Positions 17,934 to 28,320 of a stretch of DNA of 64,000 bases are shown one piece after another. Position 1 is the first letter of the stretch. Every line of letters starts with the position of its first letter. The position numbers were made by a program, and so were the translations under genes. This DNA is from an uncultured Robinsoniella sp. Lineage in GTDB: Bacteria; Bacillota; Clostridia; Lachnospirales; Lachnospiraceae. The notes under the pieces were generated by a model that made no database searches, was not told where the DNA came from, and saw nothing but the letters and a program-made list of their open reading frames with translations. Location: the NCBI GenBank assembly GCA_900540475.1, contig UQGG01000013.1, positions 74,933 to 138,932 of the forward strand, written 5' to 3'.

Positions 17934-17959
17934 AAAAGTGTAGTGGGCTGTGGTATACT
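17931..17959 (+). promoter_or_regulatory. Sigma-A promoter for uvrBA
   Basis: TTGAAA at 17931-17936 and TATACT at 17954-17959 have a 17-bp spacer and a TGG directly before the -10. The leader to uvrB is about 125 nt. Confidence 0.75.
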
Positions 17960-18091
17960 AAGACACAGTAAATAATGATGAAAAAAGAAAATATGAATTT
18001 GTTTTTGTTTAGATATAGAAAATTATAGGCACCATTCAGATACACACCTGCATAGTCAGTATGCAAACCAGTTATAGAAAGGAAACAGAAA

Positions 18092-20074
18092 ATGGAGTTC
18101 AAATTACACTCAGAATATCAGCCCACCGGGGACCAGCCCCAGGCTATAGCCGAGCTGGTTCAGGGCTTTAAAGAAGGAAACCAATTTGAAACGTTACTTG
18201 GTGTCACAGGTTCCGGTAAGACTTTCACAATGGCAAACGTCATACAGAAGCTGCAGAAGCCAACGCTCATTATAGCCCATAATAAAACCCTTGCCGCCCA
18301 GCTCTACGGCGAGTTCAAGGAATTTTTCCCGGAGAATGCGGTGGAATATTTCGTTTCGTATTACGATTATTACCAGCCGGAAGCTTATGTTCCCTCATCC
18401 GATACTTATATTGCCAAGGATTCATCTATTAATGATGAGATAGATAAGCTGCGGCTTTCCGCCACCACATCTCTGGCGGAACGGGATGATGTTATTATCA
18501 TATCCAGTGTTTCCTGTATCTATGGATTGGGAAGCCCGGTGGATTATAAGGAAATGGTAATTTCCCTGCGCCCGGGTATGGAAAAAGACCGTGATGAAGT
18601 AGTCCATAAGCTGATTGATATTCAGTATGACCGGAATGACATGGACTTTAAGCGTGGTACTTTCCGGGTCAGGGGAGATGTACTTGAAATATTCCCGGCG
18701 GATTCCAGTGATACTGCAGTCCGGGTTGAGTTTTTTGGTGATGAAGTTGATCGTATCGTAGAGATCGATGTATTAACGGGGGAGATTAAGAGCTCCCTGG
18801 AGCACATTGCCATTTTCCCAGCCTCCCATTATGTCGTACCCATGGAGAAAATACTGGAAGCAGCAGCTAATATTGAGGAAGAGCTGAAGGAACGTGTGGC
18901 TTATTTTAAAAGTGAAGACAAGCTTTTGGAGGCACAGAGAATCTCTGAAAGAACGAATTTTGATATAGAGATGATGAAGGAAACCGGATTTTGTTCCGGA
19001 ATCGAGAATTATTCCAGACATTTATCCGGATTGGAGCCTGGCGCTACACCACATACGCTGATCGATTATTTCCCGGACGATTTTCTGATGATCATCGATG
19101 AGTCCCATAAGACGGTGCCCCAGATCAGGGGAATGTATGCGGGAGACCAGTCCAGAAAGAGTACCTTAGTGGATTATGGATTCCGTCTGCCCTCCGCAAA
19201 AGATAACAGACCATTGAATTTTGAAGAGTTTGAAAATAAAATTGATCAGATTATGTTCGTCTCTGCGACGCCGGGCGAGTACGAAAAACAGCACGAACTC
19301 CTGCGGGCACAGCAGATCATCCGTCCTACAGGACTTTTGGATCCCCAGGTGGAAGTTCGTCCGGTAGAAGGTCAGATTGATGATCTTGTGGGAGAGGTGA
19401 ATAGAGAAATAGAGATGGGCAATAAGATCCTGATCACCACCCTCACAAAGCGCATGGCGGAGGATTTAACCGATTACATGAGAGAAATTGGTATCAAAGT
19501 CCGGTATCTGCACTCGGATATAGATACGCTGGAACGATCTGAAATTATCCGTGATATGCGACTGGGCGTATTCGATGTACTGGTTGGAATCAACCTGTTA
19601 AGAGAAGGTCTGGATATTCCGGAGATTACGCTGGTAGCAATACTGGATGCGGATAAAGAAGGCTTTTTGCGTTCCGGAACCAGTTTGATCCAGACAATTG
19701 GACGTGCAGCCAGAAACTCCGACGGACATGTTATTATGTATGCAGATGTGATAACCGATTCCATGAGAATGGCGATTGACGAGACACAGAGAAGGCGTGC
19801 AGTCCAGGAGGCTTATAATGAAGAGCACGGCATTACCCCTCAGACCATTAAGAAAGCTGTCCGTGACATTATCAGTATATCCAAGGCAGTGGCGAAAAAT
19901 GAGATGGAATTTGAAAAAGATCCGGAATCCATGAGCAGAAAAGAACTGGAAAAACTGGTTGGAGAGGTTCAGAAACAGATGAAACAGGCAGCAGCAGAGC
20001 TGAACTTTGAAGCTGCCGCGGATTTACGTGACAAGATGATCACACTAAAGAAACAATTACAGGAGATAGAATAG
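18092..20074 (+). CDS. uvrB: UvrB, excinuclease ABC subunit B
   Basis: 660 aa. It has the helicase P-loop GVTGSGKTFT near residue 38, the beta-hairpin region YYDYYQPEAYVP used for damage verification, DESHKT, helicase motifs VGINLLREGLDIPE and QTIGRAARN, and a C-terminal UVR domain (LEKLVGEVQKQMKQAAAELNF-type coiled coil) that binds UvrC. It receives the lesion from UvrA and forms the pre-incision complex. It is the first gene of uvrB-uvrA with 1 bp between them. The LexA-like box upstream suggests SOS control. Confidence 0.98.
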   Translation: MEFKLHSEYQPTGDQPQAIAELVQGFKEGNQFETLLGVTGSGKTFTMANVIQKLQKPTLIIAHNKTLAAQLYGEFKEFFPENAVEYFVSYYDYYQPEAYVPSSDTYIAKDSSINDEIDKLRLSATTSLAERDDVIIISSVSCIYGLGSPVDYKEMVISLRPGMEKDRDEVVHKLIDIQYDRNDMDFKRGTFRVRGDVLEIFPADSSDTAVRVEFFGDEVDRIVEIDVLTGEIKSSLEHIAIFPASHYVVPMEKILEAAANIEEELKERVAYFKSEDKLLEAQRISERTNFDIEMMKETGFCSGIENYSRHLSGLEPGATPHTLIDYFPDDFLMIIDESHKTVPQIRGMYAGDQSRKSTLVDYGFRLPSAKDNRPLNFEEFENKIDQIMFVSATPGEYEKQHELLRAQQIIRPTGLLDPQVEVRPVEGQIDDLVGEVNREIEMGNKILITTLTKRMAEDLTDYMREIGIKVRYLHSDIDTLERSEIIRDMRLGVFDVLVGINLLREGLDIPEITLVAILDADKEGFLRSGTSLIQTIGRAARNSDGHVIMYADVITDSMRMAIDETQRRRAVQEAYNEEHGITPQTIKKAVRDIISISKAVAKNEMEFEKDPESMSRKELEKLVGEVQKQMKQAAAELNFEAAADLRDKMITLKKQLQEIE

Positions 20075-20075
20075 A

Positions 20076-22940
20076 ATGGCAGTAAAAAATGGTAAGCAGT
20101 ATATAAAAATAAGAGGAGCTAACGAGCATAATTTAAAGAATATCACTTTAAATATACCCAGAAATGAATTTGTAGTTTTGACCGGGCTCAGCGGTTCCGG
20201 AAAATCTTCTCTGGCATTTGATACAATTTATGCAGAAGGTCAGAGACGTTATATGGAGTCTCTGTCGTCTTATGCAAGACAGTTCCTGGGGCAGATGGAA
20301 AAACCCGAAGTAGAGAGTATTGAAGGACTTCCGCCGGCGATTTCCATTGACCAGAAATCCACCAACAGGAATCCCAGATCTACGGTGGGAACGGTTACGG
20401 AAATTTATGATTATTTCCGTCTTCTGTATGCCAGAATCGGTATTCCCCATTGTCCCAAGTGCGGAAAAGAGATAGCAAAGCAAACGGTGGACCAGATGGT
20501 GGACCAGATTATGGAATTGCCGGAGAAATCTAAGATACAGCTCCTTGCGCCGGTGATCCGTGGCAGAAAAGGTGAGCATACGAAGCTGTTTGAGCAGGCA
20601 AAGCGCAGTGGATATGTACGTGTCCGCGTGGATGGAAACATGTATGAGCTGTCAGAAGATATTAAGCTGGATAAAAATAAAAAGCACAATATAGAAATCG
20701 TTGTGGATCGTCTGGTGATTAAAGACGGTATACAAAAAAGGCTGACAGATTCCCTGGAGAATGTCTTGAATCTGGCGGAAGGCCTGGTACTTGTGGATGT
20801 ACAGGATGGGGAACCGGTACGGTTCAGCCAGAGTTTCTCCTGTCCGGACTGCGGGATCAGCGTAGATGAAATCGAGCCGAGAAGCTTTTCCTTCAACAAT
20901 CCATTCGGTGCATGTCCGGATTGTTATGGGCTGGGTTATAAGATGGAATTTGATGAAGAACTGATGATTCCGGACAAATCCCTGAGCATTGCAGGCGGGG
21001 CAATTACGGTCATGGGATGGCAGTCCTGCACCGATAAAGGAAGTTATACCAGAGCCATTCTGGATGCCCTGGCAAAAGAGTATAAATTTGATTTGGATAC
21101 GCCCTATCAGGATCTTCCGGAAAATATCCGTCATATGCTGATTCATGGAACCAATGGAAAAGAAGTGAAAGTATATTACCGGGGACAGCGTGGAGAAGGC
21201 GTTTATGATGTTGCATTTGAAGGGCTGATCCGGAATGTGGAACGCCGTTACCGGGAGACTGGATCTGATTCCATGAAACAGGAATATGAAGCTTTTATGA
21301 GAGTTACCCCCTGTAAAACCTGTGGAGGACAGCGACTGAAAAAAGAAGCTCTTGCAGTTACGATAAATGACACCAATATTTTTGAAGTTACTTCCATGTC
21401 AATTCGGAAACTTCAGAAATTTTTGGACAGCATGGTTCTTACCGAGCACCAGGAAATGATTGGACATCAAATATTAAAAGAGATTAAGGCAAGAATCGGT
21501 TTCCTCATCGATGTGGGACTGGAATATCTCACGCTGGCAAGGGCGACAGGTACGCTGTCCGGTGGAGAGGCACAGCGTATCCGTTTGGCTACTCAGATTG
21601 GGTCCGGGCTTGTAGGGGTTGCGTATATCCTGGATGAGCCGAGTATTGGTCTGCATCAGCGTGATAATGATAAGCTGCTGCGTACCCTGAATAATTTAAA
21701 GGACCTGGGAAATACCCTGATCGTAGTAGAACATGATGAAGACACCATGCTGGCTGCAGATTATATCGTAGATATTGGACCGGGTGCCGGAGAACACGGC
21801 GGCGAAGTTGTGGCTGAAGGTACTGCAAAACAGATTATGAAAAATAAAAAATCCGTTACCGGTGCCTACCTAAGCGGAAGAATTAAGATTCCCGTTCCCA
21901 AGGTCAGAAAAGAGCCGGTTGGTTCTATTAAAGTTGTGGGAGCAGCCCAGAACAACCTGAAAAATATAGACGTTGAAATTCCTCTTGGAGTCATGACCTG
22001 TGTAACGGGAGTATCCGGTTCCGGTAAAAGTTCACTAGTAAACGAGATTCTGTATAAGCGCCTGGCGAGGGACTTAAACCGTGCCAGAGTGATTCCCGGA
22101 AAGCATGTAACCATCGAAGGAATTGACCAGCTGGATAAAGTGATTGATATTGACCAGTCACCAATTGGACGTACACCCAGATCCAATCCCGCGACTTATA
22201 CCGGAGTGTTTGATCAGATCCGTGATCTGTTTGCGTCTACTTCTGATGCCAAGGCAAAAGGATATAAGAAGGGACGATTCAGCTTTAATGTCAAGGGCGG
22301 ACGCTGTGAAGCCTGCAGCGGTGACGGTATCCTGAAAATAGAAATGCATTTCCTTCCCGATGTCTATGTGCCCTGTGAAGTATGTCAGGGTAAAAGATAC
22401 AACCGGGAAACACTGGATGTTAAGTACAAAGGCAAAAGTATCTATGATGTGCTGGATATGACCGTAGAAGAAGCTATGACTTTCTTCGAACATATCCCGT
22501 CTATCCGCAGGAAGATAGAGACACTTTACGATGTGGGACTTTCTTATATCCGTCTGGGACAGCCTTCTACAACGCTGTCGGGTGGAGAAGCCCAGAGAAT
22601 AAAACTGGCGACGGAATTGAGCAAACGGAGTACAGGTAAGACCATTTACATTCTGGACGAGCCGACTACCGGTCTGCATTTTGCAGATGTTCATAAATTA
22701 ATAGAGATCTTACAGCGCCTTTCAGAAGGCGGAAATACGGTTGTGGTAATCGAGCACAACCTGGATGTTATTAAAACAGCCGATTATATCATCGATATCG
22801 GACCTGAGGGCGGGGACAAGGGAGGTACTGTCATAGCGAGCGGTACACCGGAAGAAATTGCCCGCAATCCCAGATCTTACACAGGTCAGTATGTGGCGAA
22901 ATATCTGGACTTAGAAGAGGCTAAAATTGTAAATAGTTAA
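20076..22940 (+). CDS. uvrA: UvrA, excinuclease ABC subunit A
   Basis: 954 aa, full length. It is a tandem ABC ATPase: Walker A GLSGSGKSSLAF and GVSGSGKSSLVN, two signatures LSGGEAQRI, and Walker B ILDEPSIGLH and ILDEPTTGLH. Three zinc-binding Cys pairs are visible (CPKCGKE; CPDCG with CPDC; CEAC with CEVC). It scans DNA for bulky lesions and loads UvrB. The ATG overlaps the end of uvrB region with a GGAG ribosome site inside uvrB. Confidence 0.98.
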   Translation: MAVKNGKQYIKIRGANEHNLKNITLNIPRNEFVVLTGLSGSGKSSLAFDTIYAEGQRRYMESLSSYARQFLGQMEKPEVESIEGLPPAISIDQKSTNRNPRSTVGTVTEIYDYFRLLYARIGIPHCPKCGKEIAKQTVDQMVDQIMELPEKSKIQLLAPVIRGRKGEHTKLFEQAKRSGYVRVRVDGNMYELSEDIKLDKNKKHNIEIVVDRLVIKDGIQKRLTDSLENVLNLAEGLVLVDVQDGEPVRFSQSFSCPDCGISVDEIEPRSFSFNNPFGACPDCYGLGYKMEFDEELMIPDKSLSIAGGAITVMGWQSCTDKGSYTRAILDALAKEYKFDLDTPYQDLPENIRHMLIHGTNGKEVKVYYRGQRGEGVYDVAFEGLIRNVERRYRETGSDSMKQEYEAFMRVTPCKTCGGQRLKKEALAVTINDTNIFEVTSMSIRKLQKFLDSMVLTEHQEMIGHQILKEIKARIGFLIDVGLEYLTLARATGTLSGGEAQRIRLATQIGSGLVGVAYILDEPSIGLHQRDNDKLLRTLNNLKDLGNTLIVVEHDEDTMLAADYIVDIGPGAGEHGGEVVAEGTAKQIMKNKKSVTGAYLSGRIKIPVPKVRKEPVGSIKVVGAAQNNLKNIDVEIPLGVMTCVTGVSGSGKSSLVNEILYKRLARDLNRARVIPGKHVTIEGIDQLDKVIDIDQSPIGRTPRSNPATYTGVFDQIRDLFASTSDAKAKGYKKGRFSFNVKGGRCEACSGDGILKIEMHFLPDVYVPCEVCQGKRYNRETLDVKYKGKSIYDVLDMTVEEAMTFFEHIPSIRRKIETLYDVGLSYIRLGQPSTTLSGGEAQRIKLATELSKRSTGKTIYILDEPTTGLHFADVHKLIEILQRLSEGGNTVVVIEHNLDVIKTADYIIDIGPEGGDKGGTVIASGTPEEIARNPRSYTGQYVAKYLDLEEAKIVNS

Positions 22941-22949
22941 ATGAAACCT

Positions 22950-23030
22950 GGTATCAGTCCGGTTTCCCGATACGGGTTTTCAAATATTTGGAAAGCCGGT
23001 ATCGCGGATTCGGATTGATACCTTTTTATT
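22950..23030 (+). terminator. Long branched terminator after uvrA
   Basis: The outer stem GGTATCAGTCCG/CGGATTGATACC is closed over an inner long hairpin (CGATACGGGTTTTC against GGAAAGCCGGTATCG), then CTTTTTATTTT. It ends the uvrBA transcript. Confidence 0.8.
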
Positions 23031-23066
23031 TTACGAAATGGTTTCGCTGAACAAAATATCTTGGCA

Positions 23067-23100
23067 GGGATTTGACGAAATCCCATATTTTGATTAAAAT
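23067..23100 (+). promoter_or_regulatory. Promoter with operator palindrome for the AraC-family gene
   Basis: TTGACG at 23072-23077, 17-bp spacer, TAAAAT at 23095-23100. The palindrome GGGATTT-GACG-AAATCCC at 23067-23084 covers the -35 box, so a repressor, perhaps the product itself, could bind there. Confidence 0.65.
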
Positions 23101-23166
23101 GAAGATACGAATACAAGGCAGCAGCTATCACTGTGCTGTTAATTTGGGTGCAGGCCAGGAGGAATT

Positions 23167-24168
23167 ATGACTCACGAAGAATTAGATGTCTTTTTACATG
23201 CGTTTACGGAGCAGGAGAAGGAAAATCTGTTAAAAGGAACAGTAGATTTTGATAATCCCAGAATACATAGAGAATACAGCAAATACAGCTCCATGGACAA
23301 GGGTGCGTATTTATTTGAAGGGGACTACTTTATGAACCCTTATGAGAATATCGGGGTAAACCGGCAGGATCGTTTCGTAGATATCAAGCCCCACGCCCAC
23401 AACTATATTGAACTGAATTATGTCTGGTCGGGCACCTGCGTGCAGACAATTGAGGGACGAAAAGTGGTGAGCCAGCAAGGGGATGTCTGCATATTTGACA
23501 CCAGTGTAGTACATTCTATAGAAAAAGCAGGTGAAAACGATATTATACTGAATATCCTCATGCGAAAGGAATTCTTTGCATCTGCATTTCTTGCCAGAAT
23601 GACCAAACAGGGAATTTTATCCCAGTTTCTGATGGAAGCGGTAACCAGGAGCCAGCAGAAAAAACATTATTTATATTTTCCGGCACATAATAATCTAAGG
23701 GTTAGAAAAATTATGGAGGAGATTCTGCTGGAATATTATAATAAGGATCTGGGTGTACAGGAAGTATTGGACAGTTATATGGTCATACTGTTTACCGAAT
23801 TGCTGCGAACCTACCGGGATGCTTCCAAAGAAAAAGAAAAGGATGTTTCCCACAACGTTCAGATTCTCTCGGTATTATCGTATATTGAAGAAAATTATGA
23901 TCATTGCACACTGAGCCAGATGGCGAAACATTTTGGCTTCAATGGGGCGTATCTGACAAATCTTCTAAAGGAAAAAACGGGAAGAAGCTTTGTAGAACAC
24001 GTTCAGGAACAGCGTTTAAACAAGGCTATGGCGCTGCTGGAAAATACAGACCTTCCGGTAACGGAAATTGTATCTATGTGCGGATACAATAATATGAACT
24101 TTTTTTACAAAAAATTCAGAGAGGCGGTAGGAAGCACACCTGGAGATTATCGCAAAAGCAGAACCTAA
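23167..24168 (+). CDS. AraC-family transcriptional regulator with cupin sensor
   Basis: 333 aa. The N-terminal half carries a cupin-like ligand domain (KPHAHNYIELNYVWSG, GDVCIFDTSVVHSI) and the last about 100 residues hold two helix-turn-helix motifs: LSQMAKHFGFNGAYLTNLLKE and the family signature VTEIVSMCGYNNMNFFYKKFREAVGSTPGDYR. Members usually activate nearby sugar-use genes. It stands 138 bp before the GH78 rhamnosidase on the same strand, so rhamnose or a rhamnoside is a reasonable ligand; that is inference. The ribosome site is CAGGAGG. Confidence 0.88.
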   Translation: MTHEELDVFLHAFTEQEKENLLKGTVDFDNPRIHREYSKYSSMDKGAYLFEGDYFMNPYENIGVNRQDRFVDIKPHAHNYIELNYVWSGTCVQTIEGRKVVSQQGDVCIFDTSVVHSIEKAGENDIILNILMRKEFFASAFLARMTKQGILSQFLMEAVTRSQQKKHYLYFPAHNNLRVRKIMEEILLEYYNKDLGVQEVLDSYMVILFTELLRTYRDASKEKEKDVSHNVQILSVLSYIEENYDHCTLSQMAKHFGFNGAYLTNLLKEKTGRSFVEHVQEQRLNKAMALLENTDLPVTEIVSMCGYNNMNFFYKKFREAVGSTPGDYRKSRT

Positions 24169-24306
24169 AAAATGGTCAATAGAAGTATAAAGAACCGTTA
24201 TTGTACAACCTGCATTTTTCATGTAATCTATATATATCGACAGTTAGCAGTATGGTTACGAAAACGACAGATGAGCTTGAATCAAATAAAAAATGGAGGT
24301 AGTACA

Positions 24307-26952
24307 ATGTTAAAAATAGTAAAATTAAATATGAATTACCAGGAAAATCCCATTGGAGTAACGGAGGTACCGCAGTTTGGCTGGGTATTGGAAAGTGATA
24401 AACGAAGTGTGATTCAGGCATCCTATGTGTTGCAGATCAGCGCTGATGCTGAATTTAAAAATGTACTTTTTGACAGCGGAGAGATAAACAGTGATGAATC
24501 TGCACATGTATTTGCGGAGGGGTTCCAGATAAAATCTGCTGAAAAATATTTTGTACGTGCAAAAGTTACGGACGGGGATGGTGAATGCAGCGGCTGGAGT
24601 GAAACCGGATACTTTGTAACAGCACTTCTTTCTGAGGAGGAATGGAAAGCAGAGTTTGTTTCGGCAGAGTCAAAAGAAAATGCAGGAGAGTCTAAGGGAA
24701 CTTATGTAAGAAGCAGTTTTCGGGTGAAAGGAAACGTGAAGGCTGCTTATGCATTTACAACCGCTCTGGGATTATATAAATTTTACATAAACGGTAAAAA
24801 AGTTGGAACCGATGAATTGACACCGGGCTGGACCTCTTACCTCAAACATTTAACTTACCAGACATATGACATTACTACAATGTTAAAAGAAGGAGAAAAT
24901 GGTGTGGGTGCCATGCTGGGCGCCGGATGGTATAAAGGAAAAATGGGGTTTGTGGGCAACCGCAATAACTATGGAGAACAGACTGCATTTTTAGGGCAGA
25001 TCCATATTGCATACGAAGATGGAACCACAGATACCATAGTAACCGATTCAACCTGGAAGGGAAGCGACGCACCGGTTGTATTTTCTGAGATTTATGATGG
25101 TGAGATCTATGATGCCAGATTGGAAATAGAAGGCTGGGCAGAGGCTGGATTTAAAGCAGAAAGATTTTGGGATGTAGAAACGGTTGCTTTTGATAAAAAG
25201 GTGCTGGAAGCACAGAGTTTCAGTAAAGTAACGGAAGTCGAGCCGGTAACGGCAAAACGGATTTTCCAGACACCGCAGGGTGATGCGGTCATTGATTTTG
25301 GACAGAATATGACCGGATGGATTCATGTAAAGGTAAAAGGAAAAGCAGGAGATAAAGTGGAACTCAACTGCTTTGAGGTACTAGATGCGAAAGGAAATGT
25401 CTATCTGGATAACCTAAGAGGGGCAAAAGAAACGCTTACCTATATCTGCAAAGATGATCTGGAGACAGAATACCATCCGAATTTCACTTTCATGGGATTC
25501 CAGTTTGCGAAAATTGCTTCTTACCCGGGAGAAGCAAAAATAGAGGACTTTACCGCATACGCAGTGCATTCAGATATGGAACAGACGGGTACTTTTACAT
25601 GCTCAAATCCGGATATCAACCAGCTGCAGCATAATATTTTATGGGGATTAAAAGGAAACTTTGTAGATGTGCCTACGGACTGCCCCCAGAGAAATGAAAG
25701 ACTGGGATGGACCGGAGATGCACAGATCTTCTGCCGCACGGCAAGCTATCTGATGAACACCTACCATTTCTTTGCAAAATGGCTGAAAGACGTAGCGGCA
25801 GACCAGACACCTGAGGGAGGGGTACCGCATGTAGTACCGGATATCCTTTCCGGTAAAACTGACGGCGACTGGCTGTTAGAACAGGGAAGCCATTCCGCAG
25901 CGGCATGGGCAGATGTGGCAGTTATTAACCCATGGACCATGTATCTCACCTATGGAGATAAAAAGATACTGGAAGACCAGTATTCCAGTATGAAGGCATG
26001 GATTGGCTTTATGGAAGAGCATGCAAAGGATTATATCTGGAATTATAAATTACAGTTTGGTGACTGGGTTGCGTTAGATGCCCAGGAAGGCAGCTATTTT
26101 GGAGCTACCCCCAATGATTTGACCTGTACCGCTTACTTTGCATATTCCACCGGATTATTTGTGAAGATTGCAAAAATCCTTGGAAACAGTGAAGACGAGA
26201 AGAAATACACAGATCTGTACGAAAAAATCGTGGATAAGTTCCAGAGAACTTTCTTTGACAGCGAAGGAATTATGACTGCTCAGACCCAGACAGCACATAT
26301 TGTGGCGCTGTATTTCAATCTGGTTCCGGAAGCATATCGGGAGAAAACAGTGGAAGGGCTGTTAAGGTTACTGGAGAAAGAAAATGGACACCTGGTTACA
26401 GGATTTGTGGGAACGCCATATTTCTGCCATGCTTTGAGCCAGAACGGGCATACAAAAGAAGCATACGAGCTGCTGTTAAAAGATGATTTTCCATCCTGGC
26501 TGTATCAGGTAAAAATGGGAGCAACAACGGTCTGGGAACACTGGGATGGCATGAAACCGGATGGAACCATGTGGAGTCCCGATATGAACTCCTTTAATCA
26601 TTACGCATATGGAGCAATTGGAGAATGGCTTTACCGTGTGGCTGCCGGAATCGAAGCAGATGAAGAAAGAAGCGGTTATAAGTTTACCACAATCTATCCA
26701 AGAATCGGCGGCGGACTGGATTATGTGAAAGCAAATTATAAATCAGTTTACGGTGATGTTACATCTGAATGGAATGTTGACGGCGATGAAGTGACCATGA
26801 AAGTATGCATTCCTCCTAATACACAGGCTAAGATCTGCCTGGATCAGGCGGTAGAGGTTCTGGATGGAGATGGACTGGAGTTTGGCTCGGAGAATAGTTT
26901 CATGAGCGCATATGCAGGATCCGGATGTTATCATATTCGTTTTCGTAAATAA
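24307..26952 (+). CDS. GH78 family alpha-L-rhamnosidase
   Basis: 881 aa from ATG 24307, preceded by TGGAGG; the frame is open further upstream but has no ribosome site and reads as non-family sequence. The order is an N-terminal beta-sandwich (residues about 5-110), an accessory domain with FTTALGLYKFYINGKKVG and LTPGWTSY, a concanavalin-like domain (VIDFGQNMTGWI), the (alpha/alpha)6 catalytic barrel with DCPQRNERLGWTGDAQ (conserved acidic residues), and a C-terminal beta domain with TTVWEHWDGM. There is no signal peptide, so it acts on imported rhamnosides in the cytoplasm. It probably works with the transporters downstream. A terminator follows. Confidence 0.92.
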   Translation: MLKIVKLNMNYQENPIGVTEVPQFGWVLESDKRSVIQASYVLQISADAEFKNVLFDSGEINSDESAHVFAEGFQIKSAEKYFVRAKVTDGDGECSGWSETGYFVTALLSEEEWKAEFVSAESKENAGESKGTYVRSSFRVKGNVKAAYAFTTALGLYKFYINGKKVGTDELTPGWTSYLKHLTYQTYDITTMLKEGENGVGAMLGAGWYKGKMGFVGNRNNYGEQTAFLGQIHIAYEDGTTDTIVTDSTWKGSDAPVVFSEIYDGEIYDARLEIEGWAEAGFKAERFWDVETVAFDKKVLEAQSFSKVTEVEPVTAKRIFQTPQGDAVIDFGQNMTGWIHVKVKGKAGDKVELNCFEVLDAKGNVYLDNLRGAKETLTYICKDDLETEYHPNFTFMGFQFAKIASYPGEAKIEDFTAYAVHSDMEQTGTFTCSNPDINQLQHNILWGLKGNFVDVPTDCPQRNERLGWTGDAQIFCRTASYLMNTYHFFAKWLKDVAADQTPEGGVPHVVPDILSGKTDGDWLLEQGSHSAAAWADVAVINPWTMYLTYGDKKILEDQYSSMKAWIGFMEEHAKDYIWNYKLQFGDWVALDAQEGSYFGATPNDLTCTAYFAYSTGLFVKIAKILGNSEDEKKYTDLYEKIVDKFQRTFFDSEGIMTAQTQTAHIVALYFNLVPEAYREKTVEGLLRLLEKENGHLVTGFVGTPYFCHALSQNGHTKEAYELLLKDDFPSWLYQVKMGATTVWEHWDGMKPDGTMWSPDMNSFNHYAYGAIGEWLYRVAAGIEADEERSGYKFTTIYPRIGGGLDYVKANYKSVYGDVTSEWNVDGDEVTMKVCIPPNTQAKICLDQAVEVLDGDGLEFGSENSFMSAYAGSGCYHIRFRK

Positions 26953-26972
26953 GTAAATTTTTTGCCGGGTAG

Positions 26973-27021
26973 AAATAAGCCAAAGTGTCGGAACTATGTT
27001 TTCGCGATTTGGCTTATTTTT
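26973..27021 (+). terminator. Intrinsic terminator after the rhamnosidase
   Basis: AAATAAGCCAAA and TTTGGCTTATTT form a perfect 12-bp stem around a 23-nt loop, ending in TTTTTAT. Confidence 0.85.
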
Positions 27022-27194
27022 ATGGTGGAATTGTATTTTCTAATGCATTGTGCTTTTAAAGGAAGATAAGAGTTTATCCCCTAAGCCCCGGTAATTCTCA
27101 TTGAATTTACCAATTGAATGCGGTATAATGATGGAGTTTAACAGGTAACGCAAGGGATTTAAAATGAAATTACAGCATTTGAGGGGGATTTGGC

Positions 27195-28115
27195 TTGGCA
27201 AAGATATTAGAATTGGATATGACAAGTGAAGAAGAACTTTGCAATGTAGGAAAGGCGCTTTCTTCACCAATACGGATAGAGATATTAAAACTTTTGTACG
27301 AAGAAGGTCTGATTATCGGGGATATTGCGAAAAAATTGGATATTCCCGCATCCAGCGCGGCGCTGCACCTGAAGATTCTGGAGAAGGCGGGACTAATCAG
27401 AATGGAGACACAGCCGGGAACCCGGGGTTCTACGAAGCTCTGTAACCGGAAGAGAGACTTTATCACCATTGATTTATCCGCCATCAATACCGATATTGAT
27501 GAAATTACCAGCATTGAAATGCCCGTGGGCGCATATTGTGCCTGCAAGGTATCGCCCACCTGTGGGCTATACAGCAGAGCCGGCGTCATTGGCATGGAAG
27601 ATGCGGAGTACAGCTTTTATCTTCCGGAAAGGATAAACGCCCAGCTTTTATGGACTTCCTCAGGCTTTGTGGAATATAAATTTGCCAATGCGGTGCCCAA
27701 AAAGCGCCTGCCTAAACGGATCAGTGTTTCTCTGGAAATCTGTTCGGAAGCTCCTAATTACAGAGAGGACTGGAAATCCGATCTGACGGTCTGGATCAAC
27801 GGCATAGAGTGCGGAACCTGGACCAGTCCCGGAGATTTTGGAGCCAGGAGGGGGAGATTGAATCCTACTATATGGCCCAATGGTTCTACGCAGTATGGAT
27901 TGCTCATGACCTGGGAGGTCCGCCGGGATGGGGCATATATCAATGAAACCAGGGCATCCGATATAAAAGTAGAGGAATTGGACCTGATGTCCCAGCCTTA
28001 TATTGATGTGAAAATTGGTAATAAGGAAGGTACAAAATATGTAGGGGGATTTAATATTTTTGGCAGGGGATACGGGGATTATGAGCAGGATATTGTTATG
28101 AATATTGAATACTAA
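27195..28115 (+). CDS. ArsR-type winged-helix regulator with a large C-terminal domain
   Basis: 306 aa from a TTG start with GAGGGGG 7 bases upstream (an ATG at 27219 is a possible alternative). Residues about 10-75 form an ArsR-type winged helix (LSSPIRIEILKLLYEEGLIIGDIAKKLDIPASSAALHLKILEKAGLI). Residues 105-306 form a beta-rich domain I do not recognise by name, with CACKVSPTCGLYSRAGVIG and a Trp-rich WINGIECGTWTSPGDFGARRG stretch. Classical ArsR proteins have about 100 residues, so this is a one-component sensor fusion. It stands between the rhamnosidase and the first sugar importer, which suggests that it senses a carbohydrate; this is inference. Confidence 0.75.
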   Translation: MAKILELDMTSEEELCNVGKALSSPIRIEILKLLYEEGLIIGDIAKKLDIPASSAALHLKILEKAGLIRMETQPGTRGSTKLCNRKRDFITIDLSAINTDIDEITSIEMPVGAYCACKVSPTCGLYSRAGVIGMEDAEYSFYLPERINAQLLWTSSGFVEYKFANAVPKKRLPKRISVSLEICSEAPNYREDWKSDLTVWINGIECGTWTSPGDFGARRGRLNPTIWPNGSTQYGLLMTWEVRRDGAYINETRASDIKVEELDLMSQPYIDVKIGNKEGTKYVGGFNIFGRGYGDYEQDIVMNIEY

Positions 28116-28150
28116 TCTTTAGTTCATTCTCTGCGGCAAGCAAAAGAATA

Positions 28151-28180
28151 AAGATCTGTCGTCTTGGCAGGTCTTTTTTT
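28151..28180 (+). terminator. Intrinsic terminator after the ArsR-type gene
   Basis: AAGATCTGTC pairs with GGCAGGTCTT over 10 bp (two G-U pairs) around a GTCTT loop, followed by TTTTTATT. Confidence 0.88.
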
Positions 28181-28320
28181 ATTGTTGGGAAAAACCATTT
28201 CACACGTTATGGAAAAATCTCCTATGCGAGCAAAAAGAACATATTATGACATAAATTATGGTGATAAAAAATATAGAATCAATATAAATGTGAAATTAAA
28301 CAAATTTTGCAAAATACATA

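Noticed and set aside
24172..24306. 45-residue N-terminal extension of the GH78 enzyme
   Set aside because: The start at 24307 has a good GGAGG site and fits the family; the extension has neither.
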